From assembly GCA_918026815.1 (NCBI GenBank), contig CAKJVC010000075.1, forward strand, positions 1 to 64,000: a stretch of DNA of 64,000 nt. Reading direction: 5' to 3'. Below, piece after piece: positions 21,974 through 33,478 of this stretch (position 1 is its first letter; each line of letters opens with the position of its first letter). The position numbers and the translations under genes were made by a program. The notes under the pieces were generated by a model. The model was not told the origin of the DNA, searched no databases, and saw only the letters and a list, made by a program, of their open reading frames with translations. Source of the DNA: Chalara sp. BL73 (taxonomy: Eukaryota; Ascomycota; Leotiomycetes; Helotiales).

Positions 21974-24243
21974 ATGCCTCCAGTTGCTCCCCCTAGCTCG
22001 TCGCCGCTTCTGCCAGGCCAGTCAACCCTTGAAATAGCTCTTGATGGAGGTCTTGGTGTAAAGCGCCCCGCACGAGAATCTCGCCCTGGTCCCGACCCCC
22101 GAAAGAAGCCTCGTAGCTCTGATACTGTATTAAATCGCCGTCTCGCTGGTGGAAAGAGCGAACTCCAGGTTCTTCAACAATTTGCAGAATGGCGTATTCG
22201 ATCGGAAGGAGGAGAGCCTGGGGATCAAGAGATTGCGCAGAGGGTTGTAGAGAATATTGAAGGCGATGGAGTTATGGAACCTGAAGAGGAAGAGATCGGG
22301 GATTATAAAGGGAAACGATATAACTATACTCGAGAGCATAAGTTAGCTGCTATCTCGTACTTTCAGAACACATGGAGGAAGGGAAACCCAGAGAAGAAAG
22401 AGGAGGATTTCGTACGAATTTCTAATCGTTATGCTGCGAAAAAGCTGAAGATCTCTCGTAAGATGCTTCGTGATTGGGTGATAACTAAAGAAAGGATTAT
22501 CAATCAAAAAGCTAGCACGAAACGTTACCGTGTAAAGAATACTATAGTAAAAGAGCAGGAGATGGAGAAAGAGCTGAACAAGCGGTTTCTAGAAGCTCGA
22601 GACCTAGGCCGTAAAATCTTATTCAAATGGTTCTTGAGACACGCTCACGATATATACGCAAAACTCTATCCCCAAAGAGTAATACGTAATGAAAATGGGA
22701 AGAAGGCGTACTTGGATTTCCGCTTTTCCACTAACTGGTTCAGAGGCTTTAAACGCCGCTATTCTATCTCTCTTCGAACTGGAACGAAAAAAGCACAAAA
22801 GCCACCAGAGGAATTGCGAGAGGTGATTGAGGAGTGGCTACGGTACAATCGGCGTATGACCGTGCAAATAATTGACGTTAATAGCGAAGCTGAAAGCGTG
22901 AGAGAAGCTGCTGGAAGTATTGAGACCGCTATCACTACTACAATTAACGCTGCTTCTACTATACCACGTAAAGTTGGACGATTTTATCTTTCCGAGATTT
23001 CTAATATGGATCAATCACCTTTGCCTTGGGAGGTACAAAAAGGGAGAACTTACGCAACCAAAGGCTCTAAAACAGTGCTTATTCGTACTGCTCGTTCTGG
23101 ATGGGACAAGCGCCAGTGTACTCTCCAGATTCTCGTTTTTGCAGACGGCGTTCAGCGCTGTAAACCTCTTCTTATATATCGAGGAAAGCCAAATTCCAAA
23201 GATTCACGAAGAACAGCTGAAAAGAAGAAATATAACCCTGGCGTTGTAGTAATTTTCAACGAGAAAGCATATGCGAACACCCAGACTACTATTGACTGGG
23301 TTAAATCACAGTTCTCGCACGCTTCCGCTTTTCCTTTATCTGCTAACGAACCTCGATTCCTTTCTCTCGACGCTTTCGCACCACATAAAAACAAAGAAAC
23401 GAAAAAACCTGTGTCTGCAGCGGAGCAGAAGAAGCGGGAGGAGATGGAAAGATTACAGGCTGAGCTTCGCGCCGAGTTTAAGAAGCTCAATACTACTTTG
23501 ACTATTATCCCATGAGGTTGCACAGGCTACGTTCAGGTTCTTGACGTTTCTGTTAATAAATCGATTAAAGCGTATATCGAGGAATACGAAGACGAGCATA
23601 TTGATCAGAATATCGAACAATGGAAAGCCAATAAATTCACGGTCGGAGAAAGGAGGATTTTGATGACACATTGGGTAAAAAGAGCTTGGGACCGGTATCA
23701 CGAAGAGCATAAAGAGACTTTAATCAAGACTTTCCAGAACGTTGGTTGATCTTTTAATCCCGATGGAACTGAAGATCATCTTTTTAATATCAAAGATTTA
23801 CTTGATATTACTGTTGGAGATTGGCACCGCGTTCCTGAACCTACTTACGAGCCTGCGGAGTATAAAGCAATAGAAGAAGAAGAAAACGGAGATACAATTG
23901 AGGTTGATATAGGAGATGGAATTACATATATTGCTACAAAGGAGAGAACAGAAGGAGATATAAGTGGAGAGGAGTTTGATTCGGAACTCGAAAATGATTC
24001 AGAAGCAGATTCGAATAGCGGTAGCGAAGAGGATAGATGTCACGTCGCGTGCTCCCAAGCACACGTGACCCATATTAGGCGAGCTCTCCGAGCGCCTCGT
24101 GTATATATAGCCGGCTCTCCTCGAGCTCCTTCTTCCTTCCTCAGCTATAGATTCTCGTATTGCACCACCGTTGCCCTCTGTATCTGTAGATCCACAGCGC
24201 GTGCCGTGACAATAGATACGAAGAAGAGGAAGAAGAGGATTAA
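21974..24243 (+). pseudogene. Pogo-like transposase with two nonsense codons and an LTR insertion
   Basis: The first 513 codons are open. They have a Pro/Ser-rich start, a basic helical DNA-binding region (REHKLAAISYFQNTWRKG, then AAKKLKISRKMLRDWV, and a second HTH around FSTNWFRGFKRRYSI), and the catalytic segments SNMDQSPLPWE and LSLDAFAPHK. A TGA at 23513-23515 stops the reading before GCTGYVQVLDVSVNKS, which should hold the third catalytic Asp. A second in-frame TGA lies at 23747. Both are consistent with C-to-T or G-to-A mutation (CGA or TGG to TGA). The reading then continues in frame to an acidic tail. That tail is split by the LTR at 24038 and resumes after the duplication with Glu codons and a TAA at 24241. 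Confidence 0.87.
24038..24211 (+). repeat. 174-bp solo LTR (family A, copy 1)
   Basis: It starts TGTCACG and ends CCGTGACA, with target duplication ATAGA at 24033-24037 and 24212-24216. It contains a TATATATAGC promoter-like box. Near-identical copies lie at 44698-44871 (same strand) and 62439-62613 (opposite strand). It interrupts the acidic tail of the pogo-like transposase. Confidence 0.88.
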
Positions 24244-24518
24244 TTTTATATTCAACTGCTCGAGTTTCCAGAATTATATATTATTCGTGGCGGCGACGCT
24301 ATTCGCAGATAGAATATATATATAATTTTAGAGGGGTAAAATCTGAAGCCACGTTATCTTCGCTAGCAACCCCGCTTCTAGGCCATTATTAATATAAGAC
24401 CATGGTCTTATATAAAAGTGGAGAACCAAGAGGTCGGCTGGGGGAATGGTCTTATAAATGGGGTGGTCTTATACTCGGGCATGGTCTTATAACCTAATTA
24501 ATACGGTACTACTACTAC

Positions 24519-24575
24519 AGGCTTACCGAGCCTCAGGCCCCTAAGGCATAAGTCCTGTTAGCGATGCGCATAACA
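24519..24575 (-). repeat. Fragment of the LTR family found complete at 32690
   Basis: The reverse strand from 24575 reads TGTTATGCGCATCGCTAACA and then matches the first roughly 55 bp of the 325-bp LTR at 32690. The rest of that LTR is absent here. Confidence 0.65.
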
Positions 24576-24858
24576 CATGGATCATGTGACCTAGATGGGC
24601 TTGGCACGACCCCTCATTTCTATCATGATCGCGCACAACAATTGCTTTTCCTCCTTAGTTTAGTATTCTCGTAATAGAACCACCTTACTAGCCGCCTTAC
24701 CAGGCCAAAGGATTAGGCTTTCGTGACAAAAACGGCAATCGAGAGTTTATTAGTTGCTTAGCCTGCATTTTAGCAATAAAGAAAATGTAACAGTCAGCCG
24801 AAGGGTTTTCAGCTGTAGGACTTTCAGGGCTGCAAGCGGCACGCTCCGCCCATGGCCA

Positions 24859-25002
24859 GCCACGGGCTTACAGCTACAGCAGCCACAGGCTCACAGCTAC
24901 AACAGCTACAGCAGCCACAGGCTTCCAGCTACAACAGCTCCAGCAGCCACAGGCTTCCAGCTACAACAGCTACAGCAGCCACAGGCTCACAGCTACAGCA
25001 CA
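24859..25002. repeat. Minisatellite, 32-bp unit, about four copies
   Basis: GCCACAGGCT recurs at 24882, 24914, 24946 and 24978, exactly 32 bp apart, with CAGCTACAACAGCTAC between. A diverged partial unit precedes it. Two overlapping open readings over it are products of the repeat, not genes. Confidence 0.85.
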
Positions 25003-25247
25003 GTGAAAGATATAAGGAACAGCTAGAGCTTTCTGAACAAGGCAAGCTTGAGTTTTCCTTTCCATGTTAGACTTACAAGCATACTTCTAATATCAATTCA
25101 CCCCTATTGCAATTACATCGCTAGTCTTTATCCTTATCTGTTATATTGCAAATCCCTCCTGCTGCCCTCTATTTGTTACAGAAAACTATTTCTTTTTTTT
25201 TGATTTACAAAGAATTAAATTACTAATTGCAATCTAGTTAGCTTGAA

Positions 25248-25700
25248 TGTAACGTACGGGGTAGCCTTGGGCCTAGGTAGCTGGGCTTGGGGCTCGTTGG
25301 TTGGTATGGTGTATATGAAATAGACTAGACACTGCTTTTCACTAAGGAGTAAAACGTTACAAGTATAACAAAGACTATATTGCTAAACTATAATAAAAGT
25401 TAAGCACGAAGCTCCTAAACTATAAAACTACGACTACTTATATACTATAGTTGAGCTGGAGTTTTTTAAAGTTCTTGAAGTCTATATAAACTTTTAAGAC
25501 TTTTCTAGACTTTATTACGTAACACGGTCGCGGTTTTCAGAAGTTAACAAGCTGTCTGCTTTTTTACTTACTTAAAGTCCTAAAACATTGGCTGATTCTA
25601 AAACCTATATTTCTAAAATTTTTATTAGTCCTGGAACACTAAAGCGTTTTAAAGCTTTTTTTCTAAAGCTTCAGCAAGTCCTAGGATTTAGTTCGTAATA
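25248..25700 (-). repeat. Left LTR of the Gypsy element (3' LTR by coding direction)
   Basis: It starts TGTAACGTACGGGG and ends GTTCGTAATA. The outer 80 bp are GC-rich and unmutated, whereas the inner 250 bp are A/T-converted relative to the partner LTR. Confidence 0.9.
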
Positions 25701-26399
25701 CTATTCTTTTTCCGTTTTAGCGTGCTTTTACGTTTAAATACAAGCAAGGAAATCTCGCGCAAAAAGCATAGTTTTCTTTTTTTTTTATTATACTACTTCA
25801 ACGTACGAGCAAAATCAAAAATCGTAGTAAAAATTTGTTCGAAAAAAAAATTCGCGAAAAATTTGAATTAGCTAACTTTATCGAGTTTGTTAGCGAAAAA
25901 ATGTTTTTTTGTACTTAGTATAAAAAAAAGAATTTAAAGTGTATTGTTAATCCAGAAAAAAAGCGTTTAACGAAATGTTTAAAATGTATACGAGTAAAGT
26001 GTTTTTGCGATACAAGCGTTTTTTTGTTCGAGCGCTAAAACTCCGAAGTTTTACGTTTAGCTGACTAAATATTTTTCGATCGTTAGCTAAAAAAGCTAAA
26101 CGATAAAAAAAAAAAAGCTTCGGCTTAAGTTTAAAAAGCTATAGTTAAAGTGGCTCGTTTTAAAAAGTAAAAAACCTTTATTAAAAGTCGTCGGAAAAAA
26201 ATAGCTCGTTGTAGTTTTCGCTATTTAAAAAAGTTAAATACTGCCGAAAAAAAAAAAAAAAAAAAGCTGAAATAAAAAAAAAAAAAAAACAAAAGTAAGC
26301 TGTTGCTATTAACGTCGCTTTTGCTGCTAGCGAATTTTATAACGATTTTTCGGCGAAGTTTTTTAGTTTTTTAAACTTTTTTTAAGCAAATCAGAATTT

Positions 26400-29300
26400 T
26401 ATTAATAAAATTTTGTTAACAATTCAAAGCAATTAAAATTGCTTTTAAGTTTTTATATGTTTTTTAAATATAAATAGTTTTTTTATTTAACGAAGTACTT
26501 AACTTGTGTTTTAACGTACTTACAATTTAAAATTTGTTTTATTTTATATTTAGCGTTTAAGTTAGCTAAAAAAAATTCGGTTTTTAGTGCTAATAAAACG
26601 TTCGGTAATACTTTTTCGAGCAAAAATATATAAAATACTAAATAAATATTTATATTTTTAAGTAAATCCAATTTGTAGTTTAAAGTTTTTTTAGTTTTTT
26701 TGATTTTGTATAATTTTAGTTTTTTGTAGTTTAGTTTGTTATTTAGCTTTTTAGTATTAATGTTTTTTCTAAGCAAATAAACTTTTTTTTTTTTTTTTGA
26801 AAATAAGCTTTTAACTACGTTTTTTATTATAGTAGTAAGCGTTTTTTTTTGCTATAAACTGCAAGTTTTTCGTTAGTTTTTTGTGTAGTTTTTTAATGTT
26901 TTAAATTTAGATTCGAGTATGTTTATTGTCGATATTCGTAATTTCCGGTTTTTTGTATACTACTAACTCGTAGTTATAGTTAGCGAAAAATAGTAAAACT
27001 AGTGTTGTTTTTGTAGTCGAACTGTTATATACGAATTGTACAAACAGCAATAGTTAAACTTAATTGTTTTGTTTATAGTTAATATAGTATTTCAAATATG
27101 TTTTTACTATTTAGTTTATTTTTTTCGTTTAACTATTTATTTATAAATAAAAAAACGTAAATAGCTTTTTTTTAACGTTTAACTGCGCTATAAGACTTGT
27201 TCAGAACTTAAATGTAAAAAGTTTGTTTTTGTTCGATATAATTTTTTTTAGTAATTTATGCAAAGCGATTACTTTTTTACAAAAAGTATATGCAAAATTT
27301 TTTGCTGTATTTAATTCGTAGTATAAAACGAGTATTATATATTTCGTTAGTTTTTTTACTATAACTAAAATAAAATTATATTTTATTTTTATTACTAGAT
27401 TTTTAAATTTCGGAAATTTAATAATAAAATTTTAAAATATTAATTTTTATAATATAAATAATATCGAAGTTGTTTGTATTTGCTTATAAAAAGCTCGGCG
27501 TAAAACTTTGTTTTTAATATAAGTATTACAACTATTAACTACTGTTTTTATTATAGCTTTTAGTTTTAAACACTAAAAAGTTTTCGCAATTTTTTTATAC
27601 GTTTTTTTGATTTTTTAGTGTTTGTATACAAAAAAGCTATACTGTTTTTTAACGAAGCTTTTTTTGATTTTTTTAAGTATATACAGCTTTTTTGTTTTTT
27701 TTTGTCGAAAAATCTTGTTATTTTTTTTATTTTTTTCGAAAGTTTTTTTTAGTATTCGTTGTACGTTTAAATTTCGTTTAGCGCTATTTTTAAAGCGTGT
27801 TAACTATAGTTCGGTAAAGTTATGTTTTATTATTGTTGCAATTTTTTTTATATTCGAAACAAAGTTTTTATTTTCGAACTTTTTAAATAAAACTGTTTTT
27901 TAGTATATTTTAAAGTTTTTGTACTTTGGTTTTTTGTTAAGCGCGTTAATTTTCGCGTTGTTTGTTTTGTTAACGTGTTTAATAACTAAATCGAATTTTG
28001 CTAGTTTTTTAGTTTATTTAGCTAATTTTCGATTGTTTAAAATTTTAGTAACGTAGTTCACAAGCGAGTGGGCAAAACAAGCTCATGCACACTTTTTTTT
28101 ACATACAAAAAACGTCTGTGCGTAACCGTACACTTTCTTTAATTGTTTATAAAAAAGTTTATAATTTATAATAGAGATTTTCTACTTTAAATATAAGTAT
28201 TATTTTAAATCTTAAAGCTGTAGGATTTATAGTTATTAAAATATGAAGTAAAATGTAAAAATACAAGGATTATTTGGCCCCCAAATTTTATATCTTAATA
28301 AATATAAATTAAAAAGCTATTAAACTGTAAATAGTGTTTCTTTATAGCATAGATAAACTGTATTTTAAATTATAAAATTTTATATAAACAATTAAAAAAG
28401 GTGCACGGTTATGCACAGACGTTTTTTGTATGCAAAAAAAAGTGTGCATGAGCTTGTTTTGCCCACTCGCTTGTGAACTACGTTAGTAGTAAAAATTCGA
28501 AAATTTATATAGTTAGTATAAATAATAACTGTGAATTTTGCTTTTTGTAAGTAAATACACTAATGCTTTAGCGTTTTTACAATTGTAAATAGTTTTTTTT
28601 TATAAATGTTGTAGTTTTGTTTTATTAACGATATTGTTTTTAAAAAGTAAACAACGAAATGTAATTTGTTGTTGTTGTTTTTTTAAAAATAAACTGCTTT
28701 TATTGTTGTATTTAAAGCGTTAATTTCGATTATGCTTTTTTTATTTTTGTTATAGTGTTAAAAAATTAGTTTTTTAGCGAACTTGTTTTTGATTTTTTTG
28801 AAAACTGTTTTTTAATTTATTTTTTACTCGAAAAACACGTTTTTTTTAGTTAGTTGTATTAAAAAGTAAATTAACTTTGAATATTTTTTAATAAATTGTC
28901 GGCAAAAGTTAGCGAACTTTAAAAATAATTGCACGTTTTTAACGTTGCGTAGTAATTTTTATTTTTAAATGTTTTTAATTTTAATAAAGTCGATAACAAA
29001 ATATTTTGTTTTAATAATATATTTTAAAAAATTTATTTTAATAATACCGAATTTATATTTTGACAATTTTAAGCAAAAGTTTATTTGCGCGAATTTTTGT
29101 ATAATTTGTTTTACGTACTTTTTGTATTTTTCCGGTTTTTCCGAGTAAATTAAAATATTATCGAAATAGTATACAACTGTTTTTTATAAAAATTCTTTTA
29201 AAATGTTTTCGTTTTGTTTTTAACAAATTGCAAAAACATTAGTTAAGCCGAAAAGCATAATCGTATATTTTTATAGTTTTGAAAATAATATAAAAACTGT

Positions 29301-31860
29301 TTTTTACTTATAGTTTTTTTTAATTCGTATTAAAACGAACAAGCTTTTTTAATTAAGTTTAGTAAATATTTTTGCTTTAATTAAACTGTTTCGCAAATAC
29401 TAGCTATTAAGCACGAAATATATATTTTTTATTGTAACGTTGTTTAAGCTACAATAGTTTACGTAAAGTTTTTTTTTAAAGTTTTTTTTTTTTTTTTTTT
29501 TTTTGCGTGCTAGTAATATATTCGATACTGCTAGCGATTTAAATTTTTTAATCTATTTTTTTTTCGCTGATTTTTTTATATATTTTTTAAACGTTTTTAA
29601 AGTTTGTAAATTGTAAAGTTTTAATTTTTTAAAAAGTAGTTTTTTTTTTTTTTTTAGATTAATTTCGTGATTTTACAGTTAGTATTTTAGCAAAACACGT
29701 ATATTTTGTAAATTTTTAAACAGCTGTAAAAACTTTTTGTATAGTACAAGTATTTAGTTGAACGTATTTTTTGTGTTTTGTTGTACCGGATTTTTAAGTT
29801 TTCGGAGTTTTAGCTTAAAAAAAGCAGCGCTAACTTTTTTTCTGCTATATATATTTTGTAAATTACTTTTTACATAAGTATATTTACTAAACCGAATACT
29901 GTTATTTATTCAGTTTATATTTAAGTTATGTTTTTTAATTTAAAAAGTTTCGAAAATAACATTATGCTTTTTAATTAGCATAACGTTAAAAACTATTTTT
30001 TCGGTGTGTTTTTTTAGTATAACTATTTTTATAAACAAAGTTTTTTTTTTAACTTATTTATTCGTGCCGACGTTTTTGCTATCGATTGCTGTTATTTAGT
30101 ATAAGCGTTTTTTATACTTTGTTTTAATTGCTTTTTTTTAAATATATTTTGTGTTAATATATATACTTATAACTTTAGTGTTAATTATAACTTTTGTGTT
30201 CGCGTTTTTTAGTTTTACAGTTTTTTTAAGCTAGTGTAATTTCGAAGTAGCTGCTGTTTGTTTTAATTTTTGTTTTTTAATAGCGTTGTTATATATAGCG
30301 TTTAATTATAGTTTGTAGTCGAGTTTTTTTTTTATTAGCTTGTAAAGCTTGTTTTCGATTATATAACTAGTTTTTAGCTTTTTATTTTCGGCGAATATTC
30401 TGTAGTTAAAGTTTTTAGTTATACGTTGCTAAGTGCAGCGTTTTTTTAAATTGTTTATTATTTTTTAAATGTTTTTTTTTTTTAAGTATTGTTTTAAGTT
30501 TAAAAATCGTTTTTTAGCTACGTATTTTTCGATAATTTTTCCGTTAGCTAGTTTAAACGTTACGCAGCGCTCGTTTTTATAAATAACTTTAGCTTTTATT
30601 TCGAAAAGTTCTGTGTTTATATTTTTTTTTTGCAGCTTTTTTTAATAATTAGACTTTTTTATATTTGTTAAAAAAAACTATACTTTAGTTTTTTTTTTAA
30701 ATAAAGTTAGTTTTTATTTTTTTTTTATTTCCGAGTAAAACTTCGAAACTAATACTAAATTTATAGTTTTTAAAGCAAAAAACCCGAGTTTTAAAAATTG
30801 TGTAGCTATTTTTATATTTTTGAGTTTTTTTTTAAAAAATCTGTAAAAAACTTTTTGTGTTTTGTACTTTTTTACTCGTTTTTTTGCACAAGCTTTTTTA
30901 ATTTAAATAGTATTAGTTTGTTTTTTGTTTTCGTTTTTTTTGTAAAATAAAGCTATATACTTTTTTTTGCCGCAAGTATAGCACAGCTTGTTTTTTTTTT
31001 TGTATTGCATTTCTTTTTTAAATATAAACTTTTTTTTTTTATAGCGTTTATTTTTATAAGTTTTAACTAACGGTTTAGCTTTTTTTTTAAGTTACGCTTT
31101 TTTTTTTCGTTTTTGTAATAGTAGCGTTTTTTTATAAATTTCTGGTTTTTGTAAAAGTTACTAATTTTATTGTTTATTAGCACAAACATTTCGATTAAAA
31201 ATTTTATATTTGTAAAGTTGTTTATTCGAGCAAGTTCGATTTAAATATAAATTTTAAGCTTTTTTATATAGTAGCTAATTAAAGCTTGCGCGTTTCAGCC
31301 GGTTTAAACAGCGTGCTTTTTGAATTTCGTAGCGTAAACAATAGTCGTTTTTATTTGTTGTAAATTGTATAAATATTGTTCGACAGTTTTTTTTTTATTT
31401 ATATTTCTAAATATTGCTTTAATTGCTTTTTTGAATTTCGACTATTTTTTTAACGCTATTTTAGTAACTGTTATATATTTGTCGATATTTTCGTTATGCT
31501 AAAAATAGTTTTTTAAAAGCAGTATAACTTATTTAGCCGCGTTTTTTTTTAAATAAAAAACAGCAAACAAACAGTAAACTTTTTTATAAAAAAATTTGTC
31601 GTTGTTAAATTTCTAGTAAATCTTTATTTAAAAAAAAAAATTTTAAAATCTTTTTTGTTTTCGTAGTATTTATTCGGCAAAAAAACTTTTAAAATTTCCG
31701 AAACTTCGACTTTAGTAAATTCGACGTCGAAAAGCTCGATGTTTCTGTTTTTGTCGATAGCGGTAGTATTTAAAGTGACTATTTTTTTTTTCGCTTTTTT
31801 TTTTGTTGTACTAACGAAAAAGCTTTCGATGTTAAGTGTTATATTGCTTAGTTACTTTAA
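26400..31860 (-). pseudogene. Gypsy gag-pol remnants, RIP-destroyed
   Basis: Only islands are readable on the minus strand. Near 30990-30940 there is a CCHC-like knuckle (LCYTCGKKKYIALFY) whose His and last Cys are lost by A/T conversion. Near 29180-29040 the RT active-site region reads YYFDNILIYSEKPEKYKKYV followed by CLKLSKYKFG, a mutated form of the Gypsy YxDDIL(I)YS block. Near 26590-26490 a chromodomain-like stretch (NLNAKYKIKQILNCKYVKTQ, then VKYFVK) marks the integrase C-terminus and suggests a chromovirus. Stops occur every few codons in all frames. No domain is functional. Confidence 0.75.
28051..28483. mobile_element. 433-bp TIR element (MITE-like) nested in the Gypsy element
   Basis: About 80 bp at each end are inverted repeats (ACGTAGTTCACAAGCGAGTG and its reverse complement), nearly identical to one another. 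They are flanked by TAGTA on both sides (28046-28050 and 28484-28488). The TIRs are GC-moderate and unmutated, while the host Gypsy sequence is RIP-mutated, so insertion probably came after RIP. There is no coding capacity. Confidence 0.82.
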
Positions 31861-31876
31861 ACTTAAGTGTTTAAAG

Positions 31877-32329
31877 TGTAATGTACAAAATAGCTTTAAG
31901 TTTAAATAGCTAAACTTAAAGCTTGTTAATTAGTATAATGTATATAAAATAAACTAAACACTGCTTTTTACTGAAAAGTAAAACGTTACAAATATAACAA
32001 AAACTATATTGCTAAACTATAATAAAAGTTAAGCACAAAGTTCTTAAACTATAAAACTACGACTATTTATATACTATAATTAAACTAAAGTTTTTTAAAG
32101 TTTTTGGAGTTTATATAAACTTTTAAAACTTTTTCAGACTTTATTACGTGACACGGTCGCGGTTTCCAGAAGTTAACAAGCCGTTTGCTTTTTTATTTAC
32201 TTAAAGTCCTAGGACATTGGCTGATCCTGGGACCCACATCCCTAGGATCCTTATTGGTCCCGGGACACCAGAGCGTCCTGGGGCCCTCCTCCTGGGGCCT
32301 CAGCAGGTCCCAGGATTTGGTTCGTGACA
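31877..32329 (-). repeat. Right LTR of the Gypsy element (5' LTR by coding direction)
   Basis: It starts TGTAATGTACAAAA (G-to-A changed compared with the left copy) and ends GTTCGTGACA. Its outer 170 bp are GC-rich (CCTGGGACC-type motifs) and its inner part is A/T-converted. It is the same length as the left LTR, 453 bp. Confidence 0.9.
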
Positions 32330-32334
32330 TTGAA

Positions 32335-33453
32335 AACGTTAATAAAGATTTAAATACTTATTTTGCTTTATCTGAGAATAAATAAAGTAGTAATAAACTC
32401 GGAATAGAGTAGCTAAAGAAGGTGTTTAATCGCTATACTCAGCTAGCTAGTCCTCGATTTAGGCGTTTATTAATAGTAAATAGCCATTCTAGTTATGTAA
32501 ATTACGAATTCGTTGAATGGGCCGATCGCTACCGTATAATTATATTGATTTTACTACTATATTCTACACACAAATTACAACTTTTCGATGTTGGTTTGTT
32601 CGGCTTTTGTGCTATAGCTTACTTTGTACGACTCGATATGCTATTGGCGGGCAACGGTGGCTTTACAACTATAAGTAAAAGTATGTTTTTGTTACGCGCA
32701 TCGCTAACAGACTTATGCCTTAAGGGGCCTGAGGCTCGGTAAGCTTGGCTTACACAGAGAACCCCTGAGGGTAGGAAGGTCACGTGATGGCTCATGGCTC
32801 ATGAATGATCCATGATCCAACCCCACGAAGCCCTATATAAGTAGATACCTTCCCATTAGATAGGAGCTTCGTGCTCAACTCAAATAGTATTCTTCAGTAG
32901 CATACTTGTTATTGGGATCTAGTCTTATATGTGATATACCTACTTCTCCCCAGACGTACAACCTTCGGACCAAGATCTTCTATCTATATTGGATCAGCCA
33001 ATAGGACCGTAACAGTTTTTGATTTATTCAAGCTTTTTTTTTGATAAAGTTTTTTCCGAAAAGAATATTTAGCATGCTTTTCAAAAGCTTAGTATTTAGC
33101 TAGTTAATCGGGAAAATATAATCAATTTAGTACGGCGTATTAAAAAGTTTATTGCGGAAAAAGTTCTTAATACGATTTTTACGCTTACAAACTCTAGAAC
33201 TGTACGTTTGGCTTTAAAAACATATTAACAGAATCCTGGTAAAAACGTTATACAAAAAGTGTTCAAGAAGCTGGAAACTGTAACAACTCAAGCTGAACAG
33301 GGATCTCGATCCGTAGATCCAGGTGGAAGGACTCAAAGGTGTGAACAACTATCAATTGCTATAACTAAGAGAACAAGCTACAGACAGAAGAAGGGAAGGA
33401 AAGCAGCGCTCTATATACAGGAAGCTGGCCGGAGGCCAGTAAGCGAGCTTTAG
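32335..33453 (+). pseudogene. Pogo-like transposase C-terminal fragment (third family), A/T-mutated and split by an LTR
   Basis: From 32365 the reading gives FALSENK, KLGIE, VFNRYTQLASPRFRRLLIV, HSSYVNYEFVEWADRYRII and a degraded LQLFDVGLFG. This is the DDE_1 region between the second and third Asp. After the LTR (32690-33014) it resumes with FFDKVFSEKNI, HAFQKLSI, VRRIKKFIAEKVLN and NPGKNVIQKVFKKLETVTTQAE, and ends near 33453. Stops and Tyr/Asn/Ser replacements at expected His, Asp and Pro positions fit RIP. The N-terminal half is absent. Confidence 0.75.
32690..33014 (+). repeat. Solo LTR, 325 bp, with 5-bp target duplication
   Basis: It starts TGTTACGCGC and ends ACCGTAACA, flanked by GTTTT at 32685-32689 and 33015-33019. 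It is GC-normal inside A/T-mutated transposase sequence. It contains a CCTATATAAGTAG promoter-like box. A 57-bp fragment of the same family lies at 24519-24575. Confidence 0.85.
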
Positions 33454-33478
33454 GATGTCCGGTGCTGAGCTCCGTCCG

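Larger units (their letters stand above)
21764..24506 (+). mobile_element. Second pogo-like DNA transposon with palindromic subterminal repeats
   Basis: The inverted ends CCGTATTAATTGGGTTATAA and CCGTATTAATTAGGTTATAA (reverse strand) are bounded by TA (21762-21763 and 24507-24508). Length is 2743 bp including a 179-bp LTR insertion. Both ends carry an array of GGTCTTATA motifs, including a perfect 16-bp palindrome TAAGACCATGGTCTTA at 21781-21796 and again at 24395-24410. The arrangement differs from the Fot-like element at 11062, so this is a separate family. Confidence 0.87.
25248..32329 (-). mobile_element. Full-length Gypsy (chromovirus-type) LTR retrotransposon, RIP-mutated
   Basis: Two 453-bp LTRs (25248-25700 and 31877-32329) flank 6.2 kb of very AT-rich sequence. 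Target duplication TTGAA occurs at 25243-25247 and 32330-32334. The coding direction is minus: gag-like zinc knuckle near 31000, reverse transcriptase near 29150, chromodomain-like tail near 26550. The element is riddled with TAA/TAG and cannot be active. A TIR element (28051-28483) is nested inside. Confidence 0.92.

Noticed and set aside
24859..25002. Evenly spaced 32-bp repeats resembling a CRISPR array
   Set aside because: Units are contiguous with no unique spacers and the host is eukaryotic; it is a minisatellite.
27622..27903. Phe-rich open reading that could suggest a membrane protein
   Set aside because: It lies in A/T-converted Gypsy sequence; T runs produce Phe and Leu codons. The readings at 26483 and 45850 have the same origin, except that 26483 retains a chromodomain trace on the minus strand.
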